Shown: positions 29,580 to 39,285, counted from the stretch's first letter. The stretch is DNA of 64,000 nucleotides from Marinilabilia salmonicolor (GCF_003003035.1 NZ_PVTS01000007.1:62001-126000); one strand, 5' to 3'. Numbers and translations are program-made. Notes: generated by a model from the sequence alone, not told the origin.

Positions 29580-30224
29580 ATGAAGTACTTATTGACAGTA
29601 AGTTTTGTGTTGTTTGCACTTGCAGGAAGTGTGTTTGCCCAGGATAAATCGGCGGCAGATTACAAGAATGAAGGAAATGAAGCCTTGAGAAATAAAGACT
29701 ATCAGAAAGCCCTTGAGCTTTATGAACAGTCGGTTGCCAACTGGGAAGAGGGAGAACCATTGGAAGATGCTATGCTTTATAATATGGCCACTTCTGCACG
29801 TCGTATTGAGAATTATGAGAAAGCCATCAAGTATTATGAAATGACCAAAGAGCAGGGTTTCCGTCCCGACATTTCAGCCTATTACATTGCTTATTCCTAT
29901 AATAAGCTGGATCAGGAGGAGGAAATGGAAAGCTTCCTTGTGGATGCTGTGGAGGAATTCAGCACCAGTAAGTATGTAGGTCATATGAAAAAGATGCTTG
30001 TGACTTATTACCTTAAGAAAGGTTCTGAGCCCTATAATGAGGCCTCTCAGATTCTTGCTTCCGCACAAAATGCAGATCCGTCTCAGTATGATGAGATTAA
30101 TGCCCGTGCCAATGAAGCATTTTCGAATGCCAAGCCCTGGTTTGAAAAAGTTTTGAAGTATGATGCTGACAATGCCAGTGCCAAAGCTTCATTGCAGGAA
30201 ATTAATAACAGACTGGCTCAATAA
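29580..30224 (+). CDS. Exported TPR-repeat protein
   Basis: A 214-residue protein with signal peptide MKYLLTVSFVLFALAGSVFA, cleaved before QDKS. Two to three tetratricopeptide repeats follow (AADYKNEGNEALRNKDYQKALELYEQS; NMATSARRIENYEKAIKYYE; and a looser one near 170-205). It is a periplasmic helical scaffold; no partner is identifiable. A strong terminator follows. It shares the signal peptide plus TPR layout with the protein at 36015 but is shorter. Confidence 0.8.
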   Translation: MKYLLTVSFVLFALAGSVFAQDKSAADYKNEGNEALRNKDYQKALELYEQSVANWEEGEPLEDAMLYNMATSARRIENYEKAIKYYEMTKEQGFRPDISAYYIAYSYNKLDQEEEMESFLVDAVEEFSTSKYVGHMKKMLVTYYLKKGSEPYNEASQILASAQNADPSQYDEINARANEAFSNAKPWFEKVLKYDADNASAKASLQEINNRLAQ

Positions 30225-30248
30225 ATCTGAGCTTCGTTCTTGCATAAA

Positions 30249-30293
30249 AAGCCGGGTGGTTCAACATTAAATTTGAACCACCCGGCTTTTTTT
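30249..30293 (+). terminator. Strong terminator after the TPR gene
   Basis: A perfect 16-bp stem (AAGCCGGGTGGTTCAA and complement) with an 8-base loop, followed by a run of T. It starts 25 bases after the stop codon. Confidence 0.9.
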
Positions 30294-30330
30294 GATCCTG
30301 CTTCTTTCAACCCGGGTTTTGAGGTTTCAC

Positions 30331-30383
30331 TCCTCCTGCTCTCATTATTGGTCGCAATGCGACCAATAATGAGAGCAGGAGGA
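30331..30383. repeat. Perfect 25-bp hairpin
   Basis: TCCTCCTGCTCTCATTATTG plus GTCGC (30331-30355) is followed by a three-base loop AAT and its exact complement (30359-30383). There is no T-run, so it does not look like a terminator. It lies between the TPR terminator and a second perfect hairpin. Confidence 0.85.
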
Positions 30384-30392
30384 TTTGTTACA

Positions 30393-30510
30393 AATAGCCT
30401 GGGGCGTTGCCCCAGGCTATTGCTTAAAGACCTTCGGCCTTAAAAACACAACAGCATTATGTATTCCTTTAAAAGGTAAAAGCCTCACTTTTAGGAGGAC
30501 AGCCAATCGA
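30393..30510 (+). repeat. Composite palindromic repeat, family B, copy 2
   Basis: It opens with a perfect 13-bp hairpin AATAGCCTGGGGC-GTT-complement (30393-30421), then GCTTAAAGACCTTCGGCC, then TTATGTATTCCTTTAAAA (30457-30474) and a CTCACTTTTAGGAGG tail. The order matches 6997-7094, with a different sequence in the hairpin arm. Confidence 0.6.
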
Positions 30511-30531
30511 ATAAGGCATATTAGCTTGCCA

Positions 30532-30547
30532 TTCTCAACGACCGGAT
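30532..30547 (-). repeat. Shortened family C motif on the minus strand
   Basis: Read on the minus strand it is ATCCGGTCGTTGAGAAT, resembling GTCCGGTTAAA..TTGAGAATG at 62674-62702. Confidence 0.35.
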
Positions 30548-30566
30548 ATTAAAGGGGCAGACAGCA

Positions 30567-30601
30567 TAAAAAAAGGGCTGCCTCACATTGGAAACAGCCC
30601 T
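30567..30601 (-). terminator. Terminator of clpC
   Basis: On the minus strand AGGGCTG (30595-30601 complement) pairs with CAGCCCT and is followed by a run of seven T. It starts about 22 bases after the clpC stop codon. Confidence 0.8.
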
Positions 30602-30622
30602 GGATTCAATCTTTGCTATGTT

Positions 30623-33193
30623 TTAATTTTTACTGGCTTGCTTTGATTCTTCCTCAGCATCGTCCGACTTTTTCCCGCCTTTTTTGGTGAATTTCACAAT
30701 ACGGGTAGTTACCTGCTCCTTTTCTTTGTCAAAGCCAACTTCAATGGCATCACCTTCAGAAATACTTGCCTGAATGATCACTTCTGCCATCTCATCTTCG
30801 AGGTATTTCTGTATGGCCCTTCTCAATGGTCTGGCACCATACTGAACATCAAATCCTTTGGCGGCAATGAAATCTTTGGCATCTTCCGACAACTCCAGCT
30901 TGTAACCCAATGATTCCACCCGCTGATACAAACCTTTAAGTTCAATATCAATAATTTTACGGATATCCTCTTTCTCCAGACTGTTGAAAATCACCACATC
31001 ATCTATCCGGTTGAGGAATTCAGGCGCGAAAGCTTTTTTGAGCGCCTTTTCTATAACGCTTTTGGCATGTTCGCCATCCGTGGCCTGATTGGCCGTTGAA
31101 AATCCAATTCCACGTCCGAAGTCTTTCAACTCACGGGTACCGATGTTGGAGGTCATTATTATAATGGTATTCTTAAAGTCCACCCGTCGTCCGAGACTAT
31201 CTGTCAAACGTCCTTCATCAAGTACCTGAAGCAGAATATTGAAGACATCGGGGTGTGCTTTCTCAATTTCATCCAACAAAACAACGGAATAGGGGCGACG
31301 ACGCACCTTTTCGGTCAGCTGACCACCCTCTTCATATCCGATGTACCCCGGAGGGGCTCCCACCAGTCTGGAAACACTGAATTTCTCCATATATTCACTC
31401 ATATCGATTCTGATGAGTGCATCGGTGGTATCAAAGAGATATTGAGCAAGGATTTTTGCCAGGTGGGTTTTCCCCACACCGGTTGGTCCAAGGAAAACAA
31501 AAGAACCGATGGGACGGTTGGGATCTTTCAATCCGGCTCTGTTGCGCTGAATGGCTTTTACTATTTTTACGATGGCGTCATCCTGACCAATTACCTTGCC
31601 CTTGAGCTGTTCACCCATTTTAAGCAGGCGGGCACCTTCGGCCTGAGCCACCCGCTGAACCGGAATTCCAGTCATCATGGCCACCACTTCAGCCACTTTC
31701 TCGGCATCCACCGTTTCCCGGTGTTGTTGTAGTTCTTCTTCCCACTTCGACTTGGAAGTTTCCAATTCATCAATTAATGTTTTTTCCTTATCCCGGAACG
31801 AGGCAGCCAGCTCAAAATTCTGAGCCTTTACGGCCTTAATTTTATTTTCTTTGGTCTCCTCGATTTTCTCCTCCAGTTTGAGGATTGTTTCAGGAACTAT
31901 AATATTGCTGATGTGAACCCGTGAGCCGGCCTCATCCAACGCATCGATGGCTTTGTCGGGAAGATGACGGTCAGAGATGTATCTTTCGGTAAGTTTTACA
32001 CAAGCCTCGATGGCTTCACCGGTAAAACTCACATTGTGGTGATCTTCATATTTTTCCTTGATATTATTAAGGATTTCGATGGTTTCATCCACCGAGGTAG
32101 GTTCAATCATTACCTTTTGGAAACGACGTTCCAAAGCTCCGTCTTTCTCAATATGCTGACGGTATTCGTCCAGCGTGGTGGCTCCGATACACTGTATTTC
32201 TCCACGTGCCAGAGCCGGTTTCAGCATATTAGCCGCATCGAGCGATCCGGTAGCTCCGCCGGCACCAACAATGGTGTGTATTTCATCAATAAAAAGAATG
32301 ATGTTCGGGTTTTTCGACAATTCGTTGAGAATGGCTTTGATGCGTTCCTCAAACTGGCCACGGTATTTTGTTCCGGCTACAATAGATGCCAGATCCAGCG
32401 TAACCACTCTTTTATCGAACAACACACGGGAAACTTTCTTGTCGATGATTCGGAGTGCAAGACCTTCAGCAATGGCTGATTTACCAACCCCCGGTTCTCC
32501 AATCAATACAGGATTGTTTTTCTTTCTGCGGCTGAGAATTTGTGCCAGCCTCTCAATCTCGCGTTCACGTCCAACGATAGGGTCGAGACGACCTTCTTCG
32601 GCGGCCCGTGTGATATCGATCCCGAAATTGTCCAGTACCGGCGTATCCGAACCGGGTTTTCCGGCTCCCGATTTGCCACCTTCATGGCCTCCTCCGCCGC
32701 CACCCTGTGAGGAGAACGGAGAATCGGCATCATCATCATCAGGCATCTGAGCCTTACCCTGTGGCGACATTTGCTCGGCCAGTAAATGAACCTGTTCGTA
32801 TTTTACATTATAATCATTCATAATCTCAGAAATTGTGCTACTCCTGTCTTTCAATAAGGCCAGCAACAGGTGCAGCGTGTTAACTTTTGAGCTTTTTAAC
32901 GCTCTGGCCTCAAGATGTACCAGTTTTAAAATTTGTTCGGTAGATTTTAAAAGAGGTAACTGGTTGTTATTGTTCAGTGGTGTGTGTTCTTTTATTTGTT
33001 TTTCAATATTGTCGCGCACATACTCCACATCCACTTTCAGGTGTTCGAGCATCTTCACGGCTTTACTATTGGGGTGATTGAGTAATCCCAACATCAAATG
33101 TTCGGGAGCCAGAAACGGGTTTCCCAATCGCGATGCTTCTTGACGGCTATAGGAGATTACCTCTTTTATTTTGGGTGAAAAGTTTAGATCCAT
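30623..33193 (-). CDS. clpC: AAA+ Clp ATPase, ClpC type
   Basis: An 856-residue unfoldase that feeds substrates to ClpP. The N-terminal Clp repeat domain (FLAPEHLMLGLLNH) is followed by a Gly/Ser-rich linker, ATPase domain 1 with GEPGVGKSAIAEG (about 228-240), a UVR-like middle segment (EKIEETKENKIKAVKAQNFE, about 435-475), ATPase domain 2 with GPTGVGKTHLAK (about 568-580) and DEIEKAHPDV, and a C-terminal D2 small domain. The short UVR middle region in place of the long ClpB coiled coil defines ClpC. The tail is very Lys-rich. It is transcribed divergently from gyrA. Confidence 0.94.
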   Translation of the reverse strand: MDLNFSPKIKEVISYSRQEASRLGNPFLAPEHLMLGLLNHPNSKAVKMLEHLKVDVEYVRDNIEKQIKEHTPLNNNNQLPLLKSTEQILKLVHLEARALKSSKVNTLHLLLALLKDRSSTISEIMNDYNVKYEQVHLLAEQMSPQGKAQMPDDDDADSPFSSQGGGGGGHEGGKSGAGKPGSDTPVLDNFGIDITRAAEEGRLDPIVGREREIERLAQILSRRKKNNPVLIGEPGVGKSAIAEGLALRIIDKKVSRVLFDKRVVTLDLASIVAGTKYRGQFEERIKAILNELSKNPNIILFIDEIHTIVGAGGATGSLDAANMLKPALARGEIQCIGATTLDEYRQHIEKDGALERRFQKVMIEPTSVDETIEILNNIKEKYEDHHNVSFTGEAIEACVKLTERYISDRHLPDKAIDALDEAGSRVHISNIIVPETILKLEEKIEETKENKIKAVKAQNFELAASFRDKEKTLIDELETSKSKWEEELQQHRETVDAEKVAEVVAMMTGIPVQRVAQAEGARLLKMGEQLKGKVIGQDDAIVKIVKAIQRNRAGLKDPNRPIGSFVFLGPTGVGKTHLAKILAQYLFDTTDALIRIDMSEYMEKFSVSRLVGAPPGYIGYEEGGQLTEKVRRRPYSVVLLDEIEKAHPDVFNILLQVLDEGRLTDSLGRRVDFKNTIIIMTSNIGTRELKDFGRGIGFSTANQATDGEHAKSVIEKALKKAFAPEFLNRIDDVVIFNSLEKEDIRKIIDIELKGLYQRVESLGYKLELSEDAKDFIAAKGFDVQYGARPLRRAIQKYLEDEMAEVIIQASISEGDAIEVGFDKEKEQVTTRIVKFTKKGGKKSDDAEEESKQASKN

Positions 33194-33282
33194 ATGGTAC
33201 CTTTTATAATTATCAGGTTGTTTAGTTTACAAAAACTGTGCAATGTTTTATCAGATGTCATATTAACAGTTTTTGCTATGCT

Positions 33283-33315
33283 CAAAAATACTATAAAAAG
33301 CCTAAAAATCCCAAG
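33283..33315 (-). promoter_or_regulatory. Candidate clpC promoter
   Basis: On the minus strand CTTG (33312-33315), a 21-base spacer and TATTTTTG (33283-33290). Only the -7 element is a full match. The leader would be about 85 bases. Confidence 0.35.
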
Positions 33316-33447
33316 AAGAAAAGGGGATAAAAAACAAGGTCGGTTTTTTTTCGATTCGGGTGGAAATGCTTAATTTAGGGCGGCGAAAAAAATGGCCCTC
33401 AGCTATGGGCATTTTTTCAATTTCAGACTCATCTAAAGACTATCTAA

Positions 33448-35979
33448 ATGGCTGATGAAGAAAGAATAATAAAGATTAACATTGAAGAGGAAATGCAATC
33501 GGCATACATCGATTATTCGATGTCTGTGATTGTTTCCCGTGCCTTACCTGACGTTCGGGATGGCCTAAAACCGGTACACAGACGTGTACTTTTCGGAATG
33601 CATGATCTGGGAATGTCTCCCAACAAGCCTTACAAGAAGTCCGCAAGAATTGTGGGTGAGGTGCTTGGTAAATACCACCCGCACGGTGATTCGTCGGTGT
33701 ATCATGCAATGGTTCGGATGGCTCAACCCTGGTCGATGCGCTACATGTTGGTGGATGGACAGGGTAATATGGGATCGGTTGATGGTGACAGTCCTGCAGC
33801 AATGCGTTATACGGAGGCACGCATGAACCGGCTTTCTGAAGAAATGCTGGCCGATATTGATAAAAATACTGTTGACTTTCAGTACAATTTCGATGACTCC
33901 CTTAAGGAGCCGACGGTGCTTCCAACACGCATACCGGCTCTGCTGGTAAACGGTACTTCGGGTATTGCGGTGGGAATGGCTACCAATATGCCTCCGCACA
34001 ATCTGGGAGATGCGATTAATGCCATTGTGGCATACATCGATAATCCCGAGGTCACCATCGAGGAGCTGATCAAGGTTATTCAGGCTCCTGATTTCCCGAC
34101 AGGTGGTACCATTTATGGTTACCAGGGAGTAAAAGAGGGGTATGAAACAGGACGAGGCCGCATTGTTATTCGTGCCAAATCGGAAATTGAAACGGAAAAC
34201 AACGGTCGCGAAAAAATCGTGATTACAGAAATCCCTTATATGGTCAACAAGGCCGATCTGATTGTTCGGATTGCTGATCTGGTCAATGAAAAGAAGATTG
34301 AGGGTATTTCTAACGTGAACGATGAGTCGGACCGGGACGGAATGCGCATTGTAATCGACCTGAAAAAAGAAGCTATTGCCAATGTGGTTTTGAACCACCT
34401 TTATAAATATACGGCGTTGCAGTCTTCTTTTGGTGTCAACAACATTGCACTGGTTAAAGGTCGTCCGCAGTTGCTGAATATTAAGGGTATTGTCCAGAAT
34501 TTTGTGGAGCACCGTCACGATGTGGTTACCCGCAGAACACAATTTGAACTGGATCAGGCTGAAAAGCGGGCTCACATTCTGGAAGGACTTATTATTGCCA
34601 GTGATAACATTGATGAAGTCATCAAGATTATCCGTGCTGCTCAAAGTCCCGATGAAGCGCGAGAAAAACTTATTGAACGTTTTGGACTGACAGACATTCA
34701 GTCCCGTGCCATCGTAGAAATGCGGCTGAGGCAGCTTACAGGACTGGAGCAGGATAAACTAAGAGCAGAATATGAGGCACTTTTGAAGGAGATTGATCGC
34801 TTGAAGGAGATCCTGGAGAAAGTAGAACTCAGAATGGAAATCATCAAGAACGAGATGCTGGAGATTAAAGACAAATACAACGACCCGCGTCGTACAGATA
34901 TTGTCTATTCTTCAGAGGAGTTTAATCCGGAGGATTTTTATGCCGACGAGCAGATGATTATCACCATCTCTCACTTGGGCTATATCAAACGTACCCCTTT
35001 GGCCGAGTTCCGTACCCAAAACAGAGGCGGAGTGGGGTCGAAAGGAAGTACCACCAGGGATGAGGATTTCATTGAGCATATTTATCCCGCATCCATGCAC
35101 AATACAATGCTCTTCTTTACCAAAATGGGGCGTTGTTTCTGGCTGAAGGTTTACGAGATTCCGGAAGGAACCAAGAACTCTAAAGGTCGTGCCATTCAAA
35201 ATCTTCTGCAGATTGATCCGGAAGATACCGTGAAGGCTTTCATTCGTGTCAAGAAACTCAACGATGAGGAGTATTGCAACAGCCATCACATTGTAATGGG
35301 AACCAAAAAGGGAGTTATCAAAAAATCCCTGCTGGCCGATTACAGCAGACCTCGTCAATCAGGTGTGATTGCCATCAGTATCCGTGAGGATGATGAACTG
35401 ATTCAGGCGCGTCTGACCAATGGAAACAGCGAAATTTTAATGGCAACCCGCTCTGGAAGAGCCATTCGTTTCAACGAAACCAAGGTTCGGAATATCGGAC
35501 GTACTGGTCAGGGAGTGAGGGGGATAACGCTTGACTCAGATACTGATGAAGTGGTTGGCATGGTTTGTGTAAAAGATACAGCAGACGATATTCTCGTTGT
35601 TTCTGAAAAAGGTTTTGGAAAACGTTCCAATCTGGAGGATTATCGCATCACCAACCGCGGTGGTAAAGGTGTCAAAACCATGCGTATTTCCGAAAAGACA
35701 GGCGATCTCATTACCATAAAGAGCGTCAACGACGACAATGATCTGATGATAATGAACCGCTCAGGAGTTACCATACGTGTTGCAGTTGCTGATTTGAGGG
35801 TTACAGGACGTGCCACTCAGGGAGTACGGCTAATCAACCTGGATAAAAAGCATGATATGATTGCTTCGGTAACCAAAGTGATATCTGAGTCAAAAATGGA
35901 TGAAGATATCGTGGAATCCGGACTTCTGGAGAAACAATCGGATGATATTGATGATGAAAATAACGAGGAAAAATCATAA
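33448..35979 (+). CDS. gyrA: DNA gyrase subunit A
   Basis: An 843-residue breakage-reunion subunit of gyrase. It has the N-terminal topoisomerase IIA domain with catalytic Tyr122 in AAMRYTEAR, a coiled coil with the exit gate, and a C-terminal beta-pinwheel containing the GyrA box-like NRGGKGVK, which marks GyrA rather than ParC. The quinolone-determining segment reads [17 protein letters not shown]: Ser82 is the wild-type serine (E. coli 83) and His86 stands where E. coli has Asp87. The tail is acidic ([12 protein letters not shown]). A TPR protein follows after 35 bases. Confidence 0.96.
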   Translation: MADEERIIKINIEEEMQSAYIDYSMSVIVSRALPDVRDGLKPVHRRVLFGMHDLGMSPNKPYKKSARIVGEVLGKYHPHGDSSVYHAMVRMAQPWSMRYMLVDGQGNMGSVDGDSPAAMRYTEARMNRLSEEMLADIDKNTVDFQYNFDDSLKEPTVLPTRIPALLVNGTSGIAVGMATNMPPHNLGDAINAIVAYIDNPEVTIEELIKVIQAPDFPTGGTIYGYQGVKEGYETGRGRIVIRAKSEIETENNGREKIVITEIPYMVNKADLIVRIADLVNEKKIEGISNVNDESDRDGMRIVIDLKKEAIANVVLNHLYKYTALQSSFGVNNIALVKGRPQLLNIKGIVQNFVEHRHDVVTRRTQFELDQAEKRAHILEGLIIASDNIDEVIKIIRAAQSPDEAREKLIERFGLTDIQSRAIVEMRLRQLTGLEQDKLRAEYEALLKEIDRLKEILEKVELRMEIIKNEMLEIKDKYNDPRRTDIVYSSEEFNPEDFYADEQMIITISHLGYIKRTPLAEFRTQNRGGVGSKGSTTRDEDFIEHIYPASMHNTMLFFTKMGRCFWLKVYEIPEGTKNSKGRAIQNLLQIDPEDTVKAFIRVKKLNDEEYCNSHHIVMGTKKGVIKKSLLADYSRPRQSGVIAISIREDDELIQARLTNGNSEILMATRSGRAIRFNETKVRNIGRTGQGVRGITLDSDTDEVVGMVCVKDTADDILVVSEKGFGKRSNLEDYRITNRGGKGVKTMRISEKTGDLITIKSVNDDNDLMIMNRSGVTIRVAVADLRVTGRATQGVRLINLDKKHDMIASVTKVISESKMDEDIVESGLLEKQSDDIDDENNEEKS

Positions 35980-36014
35980 ATTTAATTTGTAAATCCACTC
36001 AAAAACAAATAACA

Positions 36015-37166
36015 ATGAAAAAGTTACTATTTGTAGCACTTGCGCTGTTTGTAGGAGCAGGTGTGTATGCGCAGAAAGGTAAAGTAAATGCTGCAGAGGC
36101 CTATATTGATAACGGGGATCTGGAAGCAGCCGAAGAGCGTTTGGAAGATGCTTATACGCATAAGCGTTCTGCCGACTGGCCAAAAACTTATATTGTAGCA
36201 GCCAAGCTTGAAACTGCAAAATATAAGAAAAGTAAAGATATTCAGGATCTTAAGGATGCTGTAGATCATTATATGAAGGCCATCGAATTGGATAAAGCGG
36301 ATAAAGGTCGTTTTGAAAACGAGATTAAAGTGGCATTGACTTTCTTTGTGAATGAACTGACCAATGCCGGTATTGAAGGATTTAACGAACAGAACTACGA
36401 AAATGCCATGGTGGCATTTGAGAATGTGCTGAAGGTTAATGACTTGGAGATGTTCCAGAAGGAGAATCCAACTGTTGATACCGCTATTATTTACAATACT
36501 GCCTTGGCTGCTTACAATGCAAAAAACTGGGATAAGGCTTCCGAATATCTGGAAGAATCTATCGAATACAGTTACGGTGGAGGAGATGCTGTGTTGCTGC
36601 TGCACCAGGTTTATGGAACAATGCAGGATTCAACCAAAATGGCTGAAAATCTTCAGACTGGCTTTGAGAAGTATCCCGAGGATGATCGTTTGCTGACACA
36701 GTTGATCAACTATTACCTGGAAACCAAGCAAAATGATGCTGCCAAGGCTTATTTGAACCAGGCTATCGAGAAAGATCCTGAGAATGCGACTTATTATTAT
36801 GCAAGAGGTGTATTGGCCGATCAGGCTAAAAACTATGAAAATGCTATTGAAGATTATAAAAAAGCATTGGAATTGCAGGAAGATTATTTTGATGCTTTAT
36901 ATAACCTTGGTGTGATTTATTACAATAAGGCCATTGAGCAGATGAATGTGGCCAATGACGAAACGGATCATGCCAAATTCCAGAAAGAAAAAGCTAAAGC
37001 TGACGAGTTGTTCAAAACTTCGTTGCCTTATATGGAAAAAGCACATGAGGCTAAACCAGAGGAAATATCTGTTTTGGAAAGTCTGAAAGGTTTGTACTAC
37101 AGATTTGAAATGATGGACAAATACGATGAAGTAGATGCTAAGATTAAGGCTCTGAGAGGAGAGTAA
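36015..37166 (+). CDS. Exported TPR-repeat protein
   Basis: A 383-residue protein with signal peptide MKKLLFVALALFVGAGVYA and then six or more tetratricopeptide repeats (for example ATYYYARGVLADQAKNYENA and FDALYNLGVIYYNKAIEQMN). It is probably a periplasmic protein-interaction scaffold. It lies 35 bases after gyrA and is likely cotranscribed; a terminator at 37189-37223 ends the unit. The function is unknown. It is distinct in sequence from the shorter TPR protein at 29580. Confidence 0.85.
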   Translation: MKKLLFVALALFVGAGVYAQKGKVNAAEAYIDNGDLEAAEERLEDAYTHKRSADWPKTYIVAAKLETAKYKKSKDIQDLKDAVDHYMKAIELDKADKGRFENEIKVALTFFVNELTNAGIEGFNEQNYENAMVAFENVLKVNDLEMFQKENPTVDTAIIYNTALAAYNAKNWDKASEYLEESIEYSYGGGDAVLLLHQVYGTMQDSTKMAENLQTGFEKYPEDDRLLTQLINYYLETKQNDAAKAYLNQAIEKDPENATYYYARGVLADQAKNYENAIEDYKKALELQEDYFDALYNLGVIYYNKAIEQMNVANDETDHAKFQKEKAKADELFKTSLPYMEKAHEAKPEEISVLESLKGLYYRFEMMDKYDEVDAKIKALRGE

Positions 37167-37188
37167 TTTTACATTATAGAATATTAGA

Positions 37189-37223
37189 AGAGAAGCAGAG
37201 CAGTTTTGTTCTGCTTTTCTTTT
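37189..37223 (+). terminator. Terminator after the gyrA-TPR unit
   Basis: AGAGAAGCAGA pairs with TCTGCTTTTCT (one G-T pair) around GCAGTTTTGT and runs into TTTTCG. Confidence 0.65.
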
Positions 37224-37387
37224 CGTATGTAAAATTAACATAATGTCAATTATAGGACAAGGCGATAAAGTCATTTAATAAAGGCAGTTCATATTCAAAT
37301 ACATTATGGGTGTTCGGATAAACTATTATTCTGAAAGAATATACTTTTCGTAAAGGTTAAAACCATAGGAAAGATAATTCGTTGATC

Positions 37388-37450
37388 AGGTGCGGCGAAT
37401 TTGGATCCGCAGTTAGACCGGAAACGGCGGATCGGCTTCGGCTTTGCCGG
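37388..37450. repeat. GC-rich palindromic repeat, family D, copy 2
   Basis: GGTGCGGCGAATTTGGATCC is followed, 22 bases later, by GGATCGGCTTCGGCTTTGCC, the same blocks as at 22892-22950 with small differences. Its right end abuts a duplicated piece of the serine hydrolase gene. Confidence 0.55.
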
Positions 37451-37486
37451 TTGATTTATGGATTCAAAAACAACATCGTCGGAGAA
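37447..37486 (-). pseudogene. 40-bp duplicate of the serine hydrolase coding sequence
   Basis: Forty bases match 38685-38724, inside the downstream-read serine hydrolase gene, with two mismatches and in the same orientation. Similarity ends at the family D repeat on one side and fades within a few bases on the other. It is too short to encode anything and looks like a remnant of a duplication or repeat-mediated rearrangement. Confidence 0.7.
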
Positions 37487-37505
37487 GTCCGTATCGACTC
37501 AGAGT

Positions 37506-37539
37506 AATAAAAAAGCCCTCCGGTTTTCCGAAAGGCTTT
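37506..37539 (-). terminator. Terminator of the serine hydrolase gene
   Basis: On the minus strand AAAGCCTTTCGG pairs with CCGGAGGGCTTT (two mismatches or wobbles) around AAAA, followed by TTTTTATTA. It lies 40 bases after the stop codon. Confidence 0.7.
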
Positions 37540-37578
37540 GGTATTTTTGGAGCCGTATTTATAGCTCTACTGATTCAT

Positions 37579-38874
37579 TTATTTCCAGTTACTGGCCAGA
37601 TCAAAAAGATCATAATCAGGCCATTCAGCGGTCCTGCTGATTCCTCTTTCCATCATTCTCCGGATGTCGGAAGCAAGCATGGGCCCTTTCCATGTACTGC
37701 TGTTGAACAATACCACATATGAAATACCATCTTCTTTCTTGACCATCAAAGCCGAAGTGCCTGCAAGCGTTCCGGTGCGATACCAGTAGCTCTTTCTGAC
37801 ACCACGCCAACCCATCGGATCCAGATATTTCTTTTCCGGTGTTGTCATTCGTTCCACCGATTCGGCCGACAAAATATCTTCGGGAAGATTCATTCCGTCA
37901 ATGGCCAGCATAAACTTTAATAAATCGGTGGAAGATGCCAGCCACCCACCTGCAGGTCCCAGCGTATGAATATCGTTACCTCCGTAACTCCGCAACACCT
38001 GGTCATCACTGCGGTGATCAATAACCTTATACGTATCCGCAGGTTCGTAATATTTTACTTCCAATTCGGCCCGTTCAGTCAGATAACTGCCACCCAGACG
38101 CATATCAAAAATGCCTATGGGATAAAGAATATTGGTTTTGATGTATGATTCATAGTTGTCGCCACTCGCTTTTTCAATGACCTTGCCCAAAATTGCATAT
38201 CCCAGGTTCGAATAAGAAGACATGGTTCCAGGTTTAAAATGCAATCTCTTCCCCAGCATGTAACGGATAATGTCGGTGGCATCCACAGGCAATTCTTTCC
38301 CCAACCCCCGGGCAACAGCATGCGGAATAAACATGGGATCGCCCCATCGGTTAGTCCAACCTCCCGAATGATTCAGCAGGTGCTTTACTTTGATGTCTTC
38401 TACGTTTCGATCGATGTAAACATCGTAAGGTGCCTGATTCAGAATTCCATCCGGTCCAAAGACAGAATCATCCAGATTCAATTTCCCGTCTTCAACCAAT
38501 TTCATAATACCTCCGGCGGTAATTAATTTGGAAACACTGGCAACTCTGAACAGATGATAAGGTTCGGTATGAATCCGGTTTTCCATATCTGCCCAACCAT
38601 ATCCTCTGGAAAAAACAAGCTTGCCATCTTTGGCTATGGCAACAGATGCTCCGGCCATATCGTTGCGGCGAAGAAATGAATTAACCGATTGATCTATGGA
38701 TTCAAAAACAACATCGTCGGAGAAAAATCCGGAAATACGCAACGAGGAAACATCCGGCTCCGGAGGGGTAAAATCGGTACCAAATGATTGAATAGAGGGA
38801 CCTGTAATATATTTGGCTGCCAAACCTGCCGATACTCCGGCAAGAATGAGTAAAATCTTATAATGTAACTTCAT
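37579..38874 (-). CDS. Serine hydrolase, beta-lactamase/PBP4* family
   Basis: A 431-residue exported protein (hydrophobic N-terminus ILLILAGVSAGLAAKY). The serine-hydrolase motifs are S-x-x-K at Ser113-Lys116 (VASVSKL) and Y-x-N at Tyr221-Asn223 (SSYSNLGYAILG). The C-terminal KTG-like triad is less clear; the RTGTLAGTSA segment occupies its place. Such class C-like enzymes include D-aminopeptidases, esterases and penicillin-binding proteins; true beta-lactamase activity is not implied. A 40-bp part of its coding sequence is repeated downstream. Confidence 0.87.
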   Translation of the reverse strand: MKLHYKILLILAGVSAGLAAKYITGPSIQSFGTDFTPPEPDVSSLRISGFFSDDVVFESIDQSVNSFLRRNDMAGASVAIAKDGKLVFSRGYGWADMENRIHTEPYHLFRVASVSKLITAGGIMKLVEDGKLNLDDSVFGPDGILNQAPYDVYIDRNVEDIKVKHLLNHSGGWTNRWGDPMFIPHAVARGLGKELPVDATDIIRYMLGKRLHFKPGTMSSYSNLGYAILGKVIEKASGDNYESYIKTNILYPIGIFDMRLGGSYLTERAELEVKYYEPADTYKVIDHRSDDQVLRSYGGNDIHTLGPAGGWLASSTDLLKFMLAIDGMNLPEDILSAESVERMTTPEKKYLDPMGWRGVRKSYWYRTGTLAGTSALMVKKEDGISYVVLFNSSTWKGPMLASDIRRMMERGISRTAEWPDYDLFDLASNWK

Positions 38875-39285
38875 AAATCTGCTCTATTACCGAAAACAAA
38901 ATTCATCCCGGAATACTGCTCATCGGAAATAATGAAAACTTTTTCTTCTTAAACCCTTGAAAGTTGACGTAAAAATAGTCTTTTTGATAAAAGAGACAAA
39001 ATTACTCCTTGCTTATTACGAAAACACAATAAGAAAGTTTCTTTTTTTTGATGATTCGATGAAGTTTAAAGAAAATAATTTTAAGATTTAGGCAAAAGCT
39101 GCCACCGATAATTTGATAAAGGCAAATTCAGCCTGACATTAGTTAACATAACAAACGGCCCGGGAGTACGATATTTAAAAGGTCACCCTGCAGTGGGTGG
39201 TTCCTTGTCAGTAACCGCAAACCATATTGTTTGCCCTGTTTGTCTAAACCTAAAGATTTTCAGCTGGTTGAATAACGCCTAAGAA
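38875..39285. other. Gene-free 411-bp stretch
   Basis: AT-rich with no credible gene on either strand. The only structure noticed is a short hairpin CACCC-TGCAGT-GGGTG near 39184-39199. It separates the serine hydrolase start from the end of the pyr-Lnb transcript; no terminator for the latter is recognisable. Confidence 0.5.

Noticed and set aside
30240-30443. 67-codon frame on the plus strand
   Set aside because: It translates a terminator and two perfect hairpins; no start signal or family.
32175-32750. 191-codon frame antisense to clpC
   Set aside because: A shadow of the ClpC linker and ATPase region; Ser/Pro-rich translation with no features of its own.
33565-34644. 359-codon open frame antisense to gyrA
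   Set aside because: A long shadow frame of a highly conserved gene; the peptide is low-complexity and rich in His/Asn/Ile.
37579-38874. True class C beta-lactamase (antibiotic resistance gene)
   Set aside because: The S-x-x-K and Y-x-N motifs are shared by many esterases and peptidases, and the third motif is not a clear KTG. Resistance cannot be claimed.
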